From Glycomyces lechevalierae (GTDB taxonomy: Bacteria; Actinomycetota; Actinomycetes; Mycobacteriales; Micromonosporaceae): 49,104 nt of DNA. Positions 1 to 7,280 of this stretch are shown one piece after another. Numbering within the stretch: the stretch's first letter is position 1; each line of letters begins with the position of its first letter. A model generated the notes under the pieces. The model worked only from the letters and a program-made list of their open reading frames with translations. It was not told where the DNA came from and did not search any database. A program made the position numbers and the translations under genes. The stretch covers positions 1 to 49,104 of the forward strand of contig NZ_JAPZVQ010000025.1 of assembly GCF_027622945.1 (NCBI RefSeq), written 5' to 3'.

Positions 1-63
1 CGCCCCCCGCGCCCCGGGGGGGGGGGCCCCCCGGGGGGGGGGGGGCGGCCGATCGGCTGCGGC
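1..63. other. Homopolymer-rich window edge
   Basis: The first 63 bases hold no gene. They contain a run of eleven G (about 16-26), six C (27-32) and thirteen G (33-45). Such runs are rare even in this GC-rich genome and sit exactly at the window start, so this is probably a contig end where assembly stopped or sequencing added artefactual G. A G-quadruplex that blocks sequencing is an alternative. It lies just downstream of the rhodanese stop codon. Confidence 0.5.
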
Positions 64-390
64 TCAGGCGGATTCGACGGGCAGGCCCGCCTCGGTCCAG
101 TCCTGGATGCCCTCCTTGTACTTGCGCACATTGGCGTAGCCCAGGCTCGTCAGCCGCTCGGCGACCTGGCCGCTGTTGGGGCAGGCCTCGTTCGAGCAGT
201 AGGTGACGATCGCGGCATCGCGGTCGGGCAGGAGCTTCGGGGCCTGGGCGTCCACGTCGGCGAGCACGAGCGGGAGGGCCCCGGGCAGGTGCTGCTTGGC
301 GTGGTACTCGCCGCCGAGGGCGTCGATCACGGTCACGGTGCCGTTCGCGATGGCGGTCTGCAGTTCCTCGCGGGTGATGAGCGCGGTCAT
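64..390 (-). CDS. Single-domain rhodanese-like sulfurtransferase
   Basis: A 108-residue cytosolic rhodanese domain. The family moves sulfane sulfur through an active-site cysteine persulfide. The expected pattern is visible: a short alpha/beta core, then IVTYCSNEACPNSG, in which Cys65 is the likely catalytic residue; a second cysteine (Cys70) lies in the same loop. I chose the ATG at 390 because GGAAGG lies seven bases upstream; a TTG at 405 extends the frame but would put this ribosome site inside the gene. It is divergent from a TetR gene, and the two promoters share a perfect palindrome, so that TetR protein probably controls it. The true sulfur acceptor is unknown. Confidence 0.85.
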   Translation of the reverse strand: MTALITREELQTAIANGTVTVIDALGGEYHAKQHLPGALPLVLADVDAQAPKLLPDRDAAIVTYCSNEACPNSGQVAERLTSLGYANVRKYKEGIQDWTEAGLPVESA

Positions 391-410
391 GGTATCGCCT
401 TCCAAGTAAG

Positions 411-461
411 TGGACTATAGTCCAGATGTGTACGAGGACGATATTAGCGGACCGCAGTCCG
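411..461. promoter_or_regulatory. Shared divergent promoter with two GGAC-N4-GTCC sites
   Basis: TGGACTATAGTCCA (411-424) is a perfect 14-bp palindrome. It contains TATAGT on both strands, positioned as the -10 of the rhodanese gene on the left and of the TetR gene on the right. A second site, CGGACCGCAGTCCG (448-461), has the same GGAC/GTCC half-sites, with its centre 37 bp away. The arrangement fits an autoregulating TetR operator that blocks both promoters. No convincing -35 is visible on either side. Confidence 0.6.
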
Positions 462-1063
462 TTTCTGCAACACCCCTTGAGCTGCTGCGCACCCCGCCGC
501 CCAAGGAACGCGCCGACGCGGCCCGCAACCGCGCGGCGATCCTGGACGCGGCCGGCCGGCTCTTCGCCGAGCACGGCGTGGAAGCCGTCTCGATGGACCA
601 GGTCGCGGCCGCCGCCGGAGTCGGCAAGGGCACGCTCTTCCGCCGCTTCGGCGACAAGGCCGGGCTCGCCGCCGCCCTCCTCGACGCGCGCGAACGCGTC
701 CTGCAGGAAGCGGTGCTCAGCGGGCCCGCGCCGCTCGGGCCCGGTGCGCCCGAAGGGGAACGGCTCGTCGCCTTCGCGGACGCCTACCTCGACTACGCGT
801 TCGAGTACCTGCCGCTGGTGCGCATGTCGGAGACCGCGAGCCCGGGCGCGCGCTACCGCATCGGCGCCTACCGCTTCTGGCACCGCCACGTCGTGATCCT
901 GCTGCCGCGCGACGAGGACCCCGAGGCGGACCCCGAGTACACCGCGCACGCCCTGCTCGCGACGCTCGACGCCGAACACCTGACCGCCTTGCTCCCCGAC
1001 CTGGGGGAGGAGCGGATCAGAACCGGTATCCGTCGAATGTGGACTATCGCTGGTCGGGCCTGA
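428..1063 (+). CDS. TetR/AcrR family transcriptional regulator
   Basis: A 211-residue repressor-like protein. The N-terminal DNA-binding domain is clear: RAAILDAAGRLFAEHG followed by the helix-turn-helix VAAAAGVGKGTLFRRFGDK. The C-terminal ligand domain is variable and gives no hint of the effector. The frame opens at GTG 410, but I prefer GTG 428. TATAGT ends six bases before it, which predicts a leaderless transcript, and no ribosome site precedes either start. It is divergent from the rhodanese gene, so it probably regulates that gene and itself. Its last 20 bases overlap the convergent MerR gene. Confidence 0.85.
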   Translation: MYEDDISGPQSVSATPLELLRTPPPKERADAARNRAAILDAAGRLFAEHGVEAVSMDQVAAAAGVGKGTLFRRFGDKAGLAAALLDARERVLQEAVLSGPAPLGPGAPEGERLVAFADAYLDYAFEYLPLVRMSETASPGARYRIGAYRFWHRHVVILLPRDEDPEADPEYTAHALLATLDAEHLTALLPDLGEERIRTGIRRMWTIAGRA

Positions 1064-1403
1064 GCGGGCACCCGGTCCCCGCCCGCTCGGCCAGCTCCTC
1101 CCGGAGCGCGGCCAGCTCGTCCATCTTCGCGTCCACGATCGCGATCTTCTCCGCGAACATCGCCGAAAGCGCCGCGGCCGAATCGGGCGCCTCGCGCAGT
1201 TCCCTGCCGTGCGAAGCGATCTCGGCCAGCGAGAACCCCAGCCGCTGCGCCGTGCGCACATACGCCAGCCACGGCACCGCGTCCGCCGCGAACTCGCGGT
1301 AGCCGTTCGGGGAGCGATGTGATCCGAGCAACCCGATCTTCTCGTAGAACCGGATGGCGTCCCTGCTCAGACCCGATCGCTCCGCGAGTTCACCGATGCG
1401 CAC
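1044..1403 (-). CDS. MerR family transcriptional regulator
   Basis: A 119-residue MerR-type activator. It begins VRIGELAERSGLSRDAIRFYEKIGLL, the winged helix-turn-helix, continues with the wing (SPNGYREF) and ends in a long dimerisation helix of about residues 70-105 (MFAEKIAIVDAKMDELAALREEL). The GTG at 1403 is chosen because GGGGAGG lies just upstream; the frame extends to 1448 through the operator and is not believable there. The single C-terminal cysteine (GTGCP) is not a recognised metal site, so the signal is unknown. It is divergent from a small membrane protein whose promoter has MerR-type architecture. Confidence 0.88.
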   Translation of the reverse strand: MRIGELAERSGLSRDAIRFYEKIGLLGSHRSPNGYREFAADAVPWLAYVRTAQRLGFSLAEIASHGRELREAPDSAAALSAMFAEKIAIVDAKMDELAALREELAERAGTGCPLRPDQR

Positions 1404-1426
1404 GCCGCCTCCCCGCTCTGCTCGAC

Positions 1427-1458
1427 TTGACCTTGGAGTGCACTCCACCGTTTACGGT
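1427..1458 (+). promoter_or_regulatory. MerR-type promoter with over-long spacer and dyad
   Basis: TTGACC (1427-1432) and TACGGT (1453-1458) are separated by 20 bp, longer than the normal 17. The spacer holds the perfect palindrome TGGAGTGCACTCCA (1434-1447). A 19-20 bp spacer with a central dyad is the hallmark of promoters that MerR proteins activate by twisting DNA. It points to the membrane-protein gene that starts at 1495, with the MerR gene on the other side. Confidence 0.75.
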
Positions 1459-1494
1459 AAGCCGTCCCCGACACCCGCACGAACGGAGTCCCCC

Positions 1495-1920
1495 ATGACG
1501 GCCGCGACCCTCACGCCCGCAACACAACCCGCCTACCTGCGCCTCGTGCGCGCCAGCGCGGTCTACGACCTCGTCGTCACCGCCGGCTTCGCCACCCCCT
1601 GGACCTTCGCGCTCCTGCACACCGCGCTCGACGCCGCGAGCGGCGCGCTCGGCCTGCGCGGCTTCCCCGAACTCGACCTCATGCAGGTCTTCTACGCCAA
1701 CCTCATGGGCTCGGTCGTCGTGGTCTGGTCCCTGCTGCGACTCGTTCGGCCCCAAGTGATCCACGGCCTCTTCGACGGCATCGCGCGCGTCCTGTTCACC
1801 GCCTCGATGATCTCCGCGCTCGCGCACGGCGGCCCGGAGATCCTCTGGGGCTTCCTGGTCGTCGAAGCCGCCTGGGGCGCCGCGCAGCTCGGCCTGTGGC
1901 CGCGCGCCCGCCGGGCCTGA
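1495..1920 (+). CDS. Small multi-pass membrane protein under MerR control
   Basis: A 141-residue protein with about four hydrophobic segments (roughly residues 20-42, 60-80, 88-106 and 112-132) and no signal peptide. I do not recognise the family. The ATG at 1495 has GGAG eight bases upstream. It lies alone behind a MerR-type promoter and divergent from the MerR gene, so it is probably induced by whatever that protein senses. Small four-helix membrane proteins of this kind are common in actinomycetes without known function. It is four bases from the end of the convergent Lrp gene. Confidence 0.7.
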   Translation: MTAATLTPATQPAYLRLVRASAVYDLVVTAGFATPWTFALLHTALDAASGALGLRGFPELDLMQVFYANLMGSVVVVWSLLRLVRPQVIHGLFDGIARVLFTASMISALAHGGPEILWGFLVVEAAWGAAQLGLWPRARRA

Positions 1921-1924
1921 CCGG

Positions 1925-2389
1925 TCAGTCCTCCGGCGGCAGCGGCTCGAGCACCCGGTTGTGATGGCGCTGGAACACCATCGACGTCTGGAACCGCGCC
2001 ACCTCCGGCCGTGTGCCGAGCCGGTCCACGAGGAACGCGTGCAGCCGCTCCACGTCCCGCACCGCCACATGGATCACGATGTCGCTGCCGCCGGAGACCA
2101 CGAACAGCGACACCACCTCCGGCCACGAGCCCACGGTCTCCCGGAACGACTCGTACGAGGACCGCTGGTGCTGGCGCAACTGCACCGACACCAGCGCCTC
2201 GGCGCGCCGCCCCAGCGCCGCCAGGTCCACATCCGCCCCGTACCCGCGGATCACGCCGCGCTTCGTCAACGCCCGCACCCGTTCCAGCGCGGTCGACGGC
2301 GCGACCCCGAGCCGGCGGGCCAGCTCCCGGTTCGACAGCCGCGCATCCGACTGGAGCAACCGCACGATCGACACGTCAAGTTCGTCCAT
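1925..2389 (-). CDS. Lrp/AsnC family transcriptional regulator
   Basis: A 154-residue Lrp-type regulator. Residues 1-60 form the helix-turn-helix (DVSIVRLLQSDARLSNRELA, then VAPSTALERVRAL), and residues 68-145 form the amino-acid-binding RAM domain, with the GSWPEVVSLFVVSGGSDIVI segment typical of the effector site. The ATG at 2389 is preceded by GATAAT with a six-base gap, so it is probably leaderless. It is divergent from an APC-type transporter. Lrp regulators beside amino-acid exporters usually sense the exported amino acid and switch the transporter on, so that is the likely role here. Confidence 0.9.
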   Translation of the reverse strand: MDELDVSIVRLLQSDARLSNRELARRLGVAPSTALERVRALTKRGVIRGYGADVDLAALGRRAEALVSVQLRQHQRSSYESFRETVGSWPEVVSLFVVSGGSDIVIHVAVRDVERLHAFLVDRLGTRPEVARFQTSMVFQRHHNRVLEPLPPED

Positions 2390-2469
2390 CCGCGGATTAT
2401 CCCGCCGATTCCGAGCAGACGTTCGGCGCGGGCCCCGAATCGCCGAACGCACGAATAGCGTTGCCCCAC

Positions 2470-3816
2470 ATGAACGCCCGCACCACCCACGCCGGCTCCC
2501 TCGGGACCGCGCGCGGCACCGCCCTCTACCTCGGCGCCATCCTCGGACCCGGCGTCCTCGCCCTCCCCGGGCTCGCCGCGCAGGCCGCCGGACCCGCCGC
2601 CCTCATCGCCTGGACCGCGCTCCTCGTCCTCTCGATCCCCGTCGCCGCCACCTTCGCCGCGCTCGCCGCCCAACGCCCCGACGCGGGCGGCGTCGCCACG
2701 TTCACCCGCGCGGCGTTCGGCGACCGCGCCGCCGCCGTCTGCGGCTGGTGGTTCTACAGCGTCATCCCCGTCGGCGCCAGCTCGGCCGCCCTCGTGGGCG
2801 CGGCCTACATCGCCGACGCCGCCGGGCTCGGCCGCACCGCCGTCACCGCCATCGCCGCGGCCCTCCTCGCGACCGCGTTCGCCGCCAACCACATCGGCCT
2901 GCGCCTCTCCGGCGGGGCGCAGCTCGTCCTCATGGGACTCCTCATCGCGCTCCTCGCCGCCGCGTGCATCGCCGCCCTCCCGCATTTCGACCCGGCCAAC
3001 CTGCGGCCGTTCGCACCCCACGGCGTCGCGGGCGTCTTCTCCGCCGCCGCCGTCCTCTTCTACGCCTTCTCCGGCTGGGAGGCCGCGAGCCACCTCTCCG
3101 GCGAGTTCACCGACCCCGCAAGGCAACTGCGCCGCGTGACGGCCCTCGCGCTGGCGACCGTGGCCGCGGTCTACCTCGCGCTCGCGACCGCAACGGCGGG
3201 CGTGCTCGGCGGCGGCGCGGCGGTAGCGGCCGTGCCGCTCACGGACCTGCTGGGGTACGGGTTCGGTCCGGCGGCCGCGCCGCTCACGGCCGCGTGCGCG
3301 GCGCTGCTGAGCTTGGGCGCCATGAACACCTTCATCGCGGGCGCGTCCCGGCTCGGCGCGGCGCTCGCCCGTGACGGCGCGATGCCCGCGCCGCTCGCGA
3401 AGGGCCACGAGCCGGGCCGGACGCCCCACCGCAGCCTCGCGGTGCTCGCGGTCCTCACCGGGACCGCGTTCGCCGGGGCGACCTGGTTCGGGCTCGGGCT
3501 CGACGTGCAGATGCGCGCGACCTCGGCGGTGCTCGCGGGGGTCACGGTCCTGGCGTGCGCGGCGGCCGTGCGGCTGCTGGCCGGCCGGGCCCGCCTGTGG
3601 GCGCTGCTCGCGACCGCCTGCACGGCGGCCATCGGCACGGCCCTGTCCTGGTATCTGCTGCTGCCCTTGGGGATCGCGGTGCTCGCCCTCGTCTACCTGC
3701 GCGGGAGGCAGCAGCGCCCCCTGCCGCGCCCGGTCGGGGCGCGGCAGGAGGCGTTATCTGGTTTCCTTGCGGCTCAGCGGAAGTCGGCGGCGTGGTCGAC
3801 GGTCCAGTCCGCGTAG
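2470..3816 (+). CDS. APC family amino acid permease or exporter (YjeH-like)
   Basis: A 448-residue integral membrane protein with about twelve hydrophobic segments. The first helix carries GAILGPGVLALPGLAA, the glycine-rich unwound segment of APC transporters, and YAFSGWEAASHLSGEF matches the helix 6 region of the YjeH group, known in E. coli for methionine and branched-chain amino-acid export. The ATG at 2470 follows TAGCGT by eight bases, so it is likely leaderless. The divergent Lrp gene supports amino-acid transport. The C-terminal tail after about residue 425 is encoded over the convergent NmrA gene (43-bp overlap), so the last residues may be non-native. Direction of transport is inferred. 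Confidence 0.82.
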   Translation: MNARTTHAGSLGTARGTALYLGAILGPGVLALPGLAAQAAGPAALIAWTALLVLSIPVAATFAALAAQRPDAGGVATFTRAAFGDRAAAVCGWWFYSVIPVGASSAALVGAAYIADAAGLGRTAVTAIAAALLATAFAANHIGLRLSGGAQLVLMGLLIALLAAACIAALPHFDPANLRPFAPHGVAGVFSAAAVLFYAFSGWEAASHLSGEFTDPARQLRRVTALALATVAAVYLALATATAGVLGGGAAVAAVPLTDLLGYGFGPAAAPLTAACAALLSLGAMNTFIAGASRLGAALARDGAMPAPLAKGHEPGRTPHRSLAVLAVLTGTAFAGATWFGLGLDVQMRATSAVLAGVTVLACAAAVRLLAGRARLWALLATACTAAIGTALSWYLLLPLGIAVLALVYLRGRQQRPLPRPVGARQEALSGFLAAQRKSAAWSTVQSA

Positions 3817-4586
3817 GTGCGGGCCGGGCGGCCGGTGACGGCCTCCGAGGTGGGGCCCCAGAGCTCGGTCGAGCCGGAGGCGAGCATGTCGAGCACCGGT
3901 TCGGGAATGAACTTCGCGGCGACCGCGCGCGGCAGCTCCTCGACGGTGAGCTCGCGGCCGATGGCCTCGCCGATCAGCTCGACCTGGCGGCGCTGGGTGA
4001 GGTGGCCGGGGCCGTCGATCACGTAGGTGCGGCCTTCGTGGCCGTCCTCGGTGAGGGCGGCGTAGGCGACCTCGGCGATGTCGCGCTCGTGCACGGGGTT
4101 GACCGGCGCGTCCGGGTAGGGCAGGCGCACCACGCCTTCGGCGCGGATCGAGTCGGCCCACCACAGGGAGTTGGTGGCGAACATGGCGGGGCGGACGAAG
4201 GTCCACGGGATGCCGGAGGCCTCGAGGGCCTGCTCGACGTCGAGGTGCACGCGGCCGATCTGGTTCTCCGGGTCGGCCGAGGCGGCCGAGGAGAGGAGCA
4301 CGACGTGCTTCACGCCGGCCTCCTGCGCGGCGGTGATGAACGCGTCGATGCCTTCGTGGGCGGCGTACAGGAAGACCTTCGCGACGCCTTCCAAAGCGGG
4401 CGCGAGGGTCTCGGGGGCGGTGAAGTCGACCCGCACCGGCTCGACAGTGCCTCCTTTACCCCCCGCCGGGAGGTCGGTCGCGCCGGGGACGCGGCTGGCG
4501 GCGCGCACGGGCGTGCCGGCCTCCAGCAGCTGGGCGATGACGTTGCGGGCGATGGCGCCGCGGGCGCCGGTAACCAGGACGGTCAT
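3774..4586 (-). CDS. NmrA-like NAD(P)-binding oxidoreductase
   Basis: A 270-residue atypical short-chain dehydrogenase of the NmrA/SDR-a5 type. MTVLVTGARGAIARNV is a Rossmann start with the GxxGxxA nucleotide loop; VKHVVLLSSAAS and IPWTFVRPAMF follow as in the family, which lacks the classical YxxxK pair. Some members reduce quinones, others are NADP sensors; the substrate here is unknown. Its ATG overlaps the TetR stop by four bases (ATGA), so the two genes are translationally coupled. It is a clear paralogue of the gene at 20466-21284: both have IRAEGVVR and end with TGRPART, a W, a DHA and FR. Confidence 0.85.
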   Translation of the reverse strand: MTVLVTGARGAIARNVIAQLLEAGTPVRAASRVPGATDLPAGGKGGTVEPVRVDFTAPETLAPALEGVAKVFLYAAHEGIDAFITAAQEAGVKHVVLLSSAASADPENQIGRVHLDVEQALEASGIPWTFVRPAMFATNSLWWADSIRAEGVVRLPYPDAPVNPVHERDIAEVAYAALTEDGHEGRTYVIDGPGHLTQRRQVELIGEAIGRELTVEELPRAVAAKFIPEPVLDMLASGSTELWGPTSEAVTGRPARTYADWTVDHAADFR

Positions 4587-5230
4587 GATTCGGTGTTCCT
4601 TTCAGGGTGGTGTTCGGTGTTCTCGGCGAGCCTCGCGAGGATGCGAGACAGGGTGTCGCCGTAGCGGGTTTCGAATTCGGGATCGTCGATGTCGACGCCG
4701 AAGAGGCGTCTTGCGGTGCCGCGGAAGATGACCGGGGCGAGCGTCATGCCCATCATCGCGATCTGCACGGCGGCCGGGTCCAGGTCGGCGGCGATCTCGC
4801 CGCGCCGCTGGCGTTCGCGCATCTCCTCGATGTCGCGTTCGGCGTCCTCTTGGGACTCCTCCTCGGGGAGGTCCCCGCTGAGGGCCTGCCACATGGCGAG
4901 CCGGCCGATGCGGGGGTCCTTGAGACTGTCGCGCAGGTACCAGCGCATGACGTCCTGCGCGGGCACGTCCGGGCCGGCCTGGTCGCGCTCGTCGTCGAGC
5001 CATTCGCGCTGCATCGCGCGGTACAGGCCCTCTTTGCCGCCGAAGTAGTAGCTGATGAGCTGCTTGTTGACGCCGGCGCGGGCGGCGATCTCGCCGACGC
5101 GGGCGCCGTCGTAGCCGTTGGCGGCGAACTCGGTCAGCGCCGCGTCCTTCAGCTTCCGCTTGGTGCGCTTGGCGTCCCGCACCCGCTCAGCGGATTCGGG
5201 GGAGCGCCGGCCGGGCGTCTTCGGTTCCAT
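4583..5230 (-). CDS. TetR family transcriptional regulator
   Basis: A 215-residue regulator. After a basic N-terminus, residues 24-70 hold the TetR helix-turn-helix (KLKDAALTEFAANGYDGARVGEIAARAGVNKQLISYYFGGK). The C-terminal half (PEEESQEDAERDIEEMRERQRRGEIAADLDP) is typical of TetR_C effector domains. It is the first gene of a two-gene operon with the NmrA-like oxidoreductase. The upstream inverted repeat centred at 5270 is the natural candidate operator, so the pair is probably autoregulated and induced by a substrate of the enzyme. Confidence 0.87.
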   Translation of the reverse strand: MEPKTPGRRSPESAERVRDAKRTKRKLKDAALTEFAANGYDGARVGEIAARAGVNKQLISYYFGGKEGLYRAMQREWLDDERDQAGPDVPAQDVMRWYLRDSLKDPRIGRLAMWQALSGDLPEEESQEDAERDIEEMRERQRRGEIAADLDPAAVQIAMMGMTLAPVIFRGTARRLFGVDIDDPEFETRYGDTLSRILARLAENTEHHPERNTES

Positions 5231-5262
5231 GCCGTAGACGCTACCAGTTAATCAACCAGATG

Positions 5263-5277
5263 GATAATTGAATTATC
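5263..5277. promoter_or_regulatory. Candidate TetR operator GATAATT-G-AATTATC
   Basis: A perfect inverted repeat with seven-base arms and one central base lies 33 bp upstream of the TetR start, in an AT-rich patch that stands out from its surroundings. CAGAT at 5257 and ATCTG at 5275 add a weaker outer symmetry. It probably covers the promoter of the TetR-NmrA operon. Confidence 0.6.
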
Positions 5278-5321
5278 TGTGAGGATGATTACCTCCGGCG
5301 GCAAGGCCGCCCGTCGCCGCG

Positions 5322-5867
5322 CTACCCGGGCAGGTCCCCGGTGAAGGCGGTCTGGAAGAAGAGGTGCTTGTCCATGTGCGCCACGTACTTCGGGTCGGCG
5401 GCCTCGACGGTGAAGTGGGCCTTCTCGCCGCCGGGGCCGTTCTCGATGGCGAAGGACGTGACGATGGCGGTGGCGCGGCGGCGGAACGCGTCGCACTGCG
5501 GCTTGAGGACGAGGTACCGGTAGCCGTTCGAGCGGCCGCTGGAGCCGTCGAGGCGGTCGGCGTAGAGTTCGGCGGCCTTCACCTTGGGGCGCACGGGCTC
5601 CTTGGTGGCGGCGTCGAGGAGGTGGCCTTCGTCGTCGGTCCACACCTGCTTGCCGAGGAACAGCTCGAAGCACTCTTCGAACTCCTTGGCGGTGCCCGGG
5701 TCGAGCGCCATCGTGCCGAAGCCCTGGAACCAGGCGTCCATGAGCAGCTGCAGTCCGAACTCGACCCCCCGCGGGAACCCGGCGCCCCCGCCGAGGCGGG
5801 CGGTGAGCTGGCCGTCGACCTTGGTTCCCTCACGGCCCCAGGTCAACACCTCGAAGATGGTCGTCAT
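5322..5867 (-). CDS. Conserved-looking hypothetical protein
   Basis: A 181-residue soluble protein that I do not recognise. It starts MTTIFEVLTWGREGTKVDGQ, has no signal peptide or membrane segment, and carries a single cysteine (KPQCDAFRRR) in the middle of the chain. Mixed alpha/beta composition with many aromatic residues suggests a compact enzyme-like or binding domain. The frame opens earlier (5906), but TATGAT ends seven bases before the ATG at 5867, which indicates a leaderless start there. It has no partner: the next gene on the same strand ends in a separate hairpin. The coding strand is supported by third-position G/C. Confidence 0.65.
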   Translation of the reverse strand: MTTIFEVLTWGREGTKVDGQLTARLGGGAGFPRGVEFGLQLLMDAWFQGFGTMALDPGTAKEFEECFELFLGKQVWTDDEGHLLDAATKEPVRPKVKAAELYADRLDGSSGRSNGYRYLVLKPQCDAFRRRATAIVTSFAIENGPGGEKAHFTVEAADPKYVAHMDKHLFFQTAFTGDLPG

Positions 5868-5963
5868 GGCGCGAATCATATCCAGTGGGGGCAAACCCGT
5901 CATCAAGCGCTACCGCATGGTTACTCACGGGTAGCTTCGGCGGGTGCGCGGCGGGCGCGCGGC

Positions 5964-5985
5964 GGGGAGGGCCGCGGCCCTCCCC
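5964..5985. terminator. Hairpin terminator
   Basis: GGGGAGGGCC-GC-GGCCCTCCCC is a perfect inverted repeat 15 bases beyond the stop codon of the SRPBCC gene ending at 6001. The position fits a terminator for the SRPBCC-ArsR operon on the minus strand. There is no clear T tract, which is common in actinomycetes. Confidence 0.6.
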
Positions 5986-6000
5986 GGATTCCCCTGCGGC

Positions 6001-6447
6001 TCAGCCCCAGTTGTCGATGTGCACGTCGTGCGGCCACGGCGCTCCTGCGCCGGTCTCCAAGTACTGCTTGAGGCTCATCAGGAACGAGCCCCACTTGGTG
6101 GAGCAGTGGTGCATGAACTCGACCGGTTCGCGCCACCCTTCGTGCTTGAACAGCACGACCGTGTGGTCGCCCTCGGTCTTCAGGTCCCAGTGGATCTTGG
6201 TCCCGATCCACTCGGGCGCGCTGCCGCCCACGACCTCCCAGAGGACGCGCTCGCCCTTGTCGAGCTCGGTGACCTCCATCTCGAAGTCGCCGTTCTCGAA
6301 CTTGAACGAGATGCGGCCGCCGACGTCGGTCGTGCCGGTCGTGTTCTCAGTCCACCACCGGGAGAGGCCCTCGAGGGTGGCCAGGGCGTCGTAGGTCTGC
6401 TCGGGACTGGCGTCCTTGGCGGCGATGCGGTGCACAATGTCGACCAT
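6001..6447 (-). CDS. SRPBCC (AHSA1-like) domain protein
   Basis: A 148-residue START/AHSA1-like protein. The fold is recognised from the N-terminal strand VDIVHRIAAKDASPEQTYDALATLEGLSRWWTENTTG, the central strands and the C-terminal helix STKWGSFLMSLKQYLETG. Members bind hydrophobic ligands or act as Hsp90 cochaperone-like modules; the ligand is unknown. AGGAGA lies eight bases before the ATG at 6447. It is the third gene of an operon after another SRPBCC gene and an ArsR regulator, a widespread actinobacterial arrangement. Confidence 0.85.
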   Translation of the reverse strand: MVDIVHRIAAKDASPEQTYDALATLEGLSRWWTENTTGTTDVGGRISFKFENGDFEMEVTELDKGERVLWEVVGGSAPEWIGTKIHWDLKTEGDHTVVLFKHEGWREPVEFMHHCSTKWGSFLMSLKQYLETGAGAPWPHDVHIDNWG

Positions 6448-6461
6448 GGGGTGGTCTCCTT

Positions 6462-6815
6462 CTACTCTTCGTTCTCGGTCTCTTGCTTCTGGCGTTCGAT
6501 GGTCTCGGCGAGGCGCTTGATGCGCTGCAGCCGGGAGTCCCAGGTGCTGCCGACCTCGTTGAGCTGGGCGACGGCGCGCGCCAGCTGGGTCTCGTCCACC
6601 CGGAAGTGCTTCTCGCGGCCCGCGGTCGCGGCGTGCACGAGGCCGACGCGGTCGAGGACGGCGAGGTGCTTGGCGACGGCCTGGCGGGTGACCGGCAGGT
6701 GGTCGCTGAGGCTGGTGGCCGTGCCGCTGCCCTCGCTGAGCAGCAGGTCGAGCATGCGGCGGCGGGTCGGGTCGCCGATCGCCGACCACAGGTCGTCGTC
6801 GACCGCGGTGCTCAT
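6462..6815 (-). CDS. ArsR family winged-helix regulator
   Basis: A 117-residue ArsR-type repressor. DDLWSAIGDPTRRRMLDLLLSEGSGTATSLSDHLPVTRQAVAKHLAVLDRVGLV is the complete winged helix-turn-helix. There are no cysteines, so it is not a thiol metal sensor. This subgroup accompanies SRPBCC proteins. Its start overlaps the upstream SRPBCC stop by four bases (ATGA), and the twin inverted repeats at 7281-7340 are its likely operators. A glutamate-rich tail (RQKQETENEE) follows the DNA-binding domain. Confidence 0.9.
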   Translation of the reverse strand: MSTAVDDDLWSAIGDPTRRRMLDLLLSEGSGTATSLSDHLPVTRQAVAKHLAVLDRVGLVHAATAGREKHFRVDETQLARAVAQLNEVGSTWDSRLQRIKRLAETIERQKQETENEE

Positions 6816-7267
6816 CGGCCCGCCCCCACCTTCTCCGCGTACGGGGCCAGGCGCGGGATGAAGTAGTCCCAGCCGTTGACGTGGTCGGCGTACTCGGCGG
6901 CGACCTTGGCCTCGGCCCAGCCGCGTTCGCGGAAGCCGGTCTCGGTCATCTTGAGGAGCGTGCCGGTGCCGGCGGGCTCGAGTTCGAAGACGACGAGGTA
7001 CGAGTTGCCGAGGACGGCCCGCTCGCCTTCGGGGTGCGTCCACCGGAACGAGAAGTGCCGGGGCGGCATCGCGTCCACCACGGTGAACTGCTCCCACGTG
7101 ATCCCTTCGGCGCTCTTGCCGAAGCCGATGCGGCCGTTCCCGTCGGGCGAGAGCTCCGCCTCGTCGGGCCACCACTCCTTGAGGTGCTCGGGACTGCTCA
7201 CCACGTCGAAGACGACCTCCGGGGAGGCCTCGATGCGGATCTCCCGCTCGATCGATCCGAGTTCCAT
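6812..7267 (-). CDS. SRPBCC (AHSA1-like) domain protein, operon lead gene
   Basis: A 151-residue START/AHSA1 domain protein with SIEREIRIEASPEVVFDVVSSPEHLKEWWPDEAEL at the start and the usual C-terminal helix (GWDYFIPRLAPYAEKVG). GGTGGAG lies a few bases upstream of the ATG at 7267; a longer frame to 7297 crosses the operator and is rejected. It leads the operon SRPBCC-ArsR-SRPBCC and follows two identical-architecture inverted repeats. A hydrophobic ligand shared with the second SRPBCC protein is possible but not shown. Confidence 0.86.
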   Translation of the reverse strand: MELGSIEREIRIEASPEVVFDVVSSPEHLKEWWPDEAELSPDGNGRIGFGKSAEGITWEQFTVVDAMPPRHFSFRWTHPEGERAVLGNSYLVVFELEPAGTGTLLKMTETGFRERGWAEAKVAAEYADHVNGWDYFIPRLAPYAEKVGAGR

Positions 7268-7280
7268 GACTCCACCTTTC

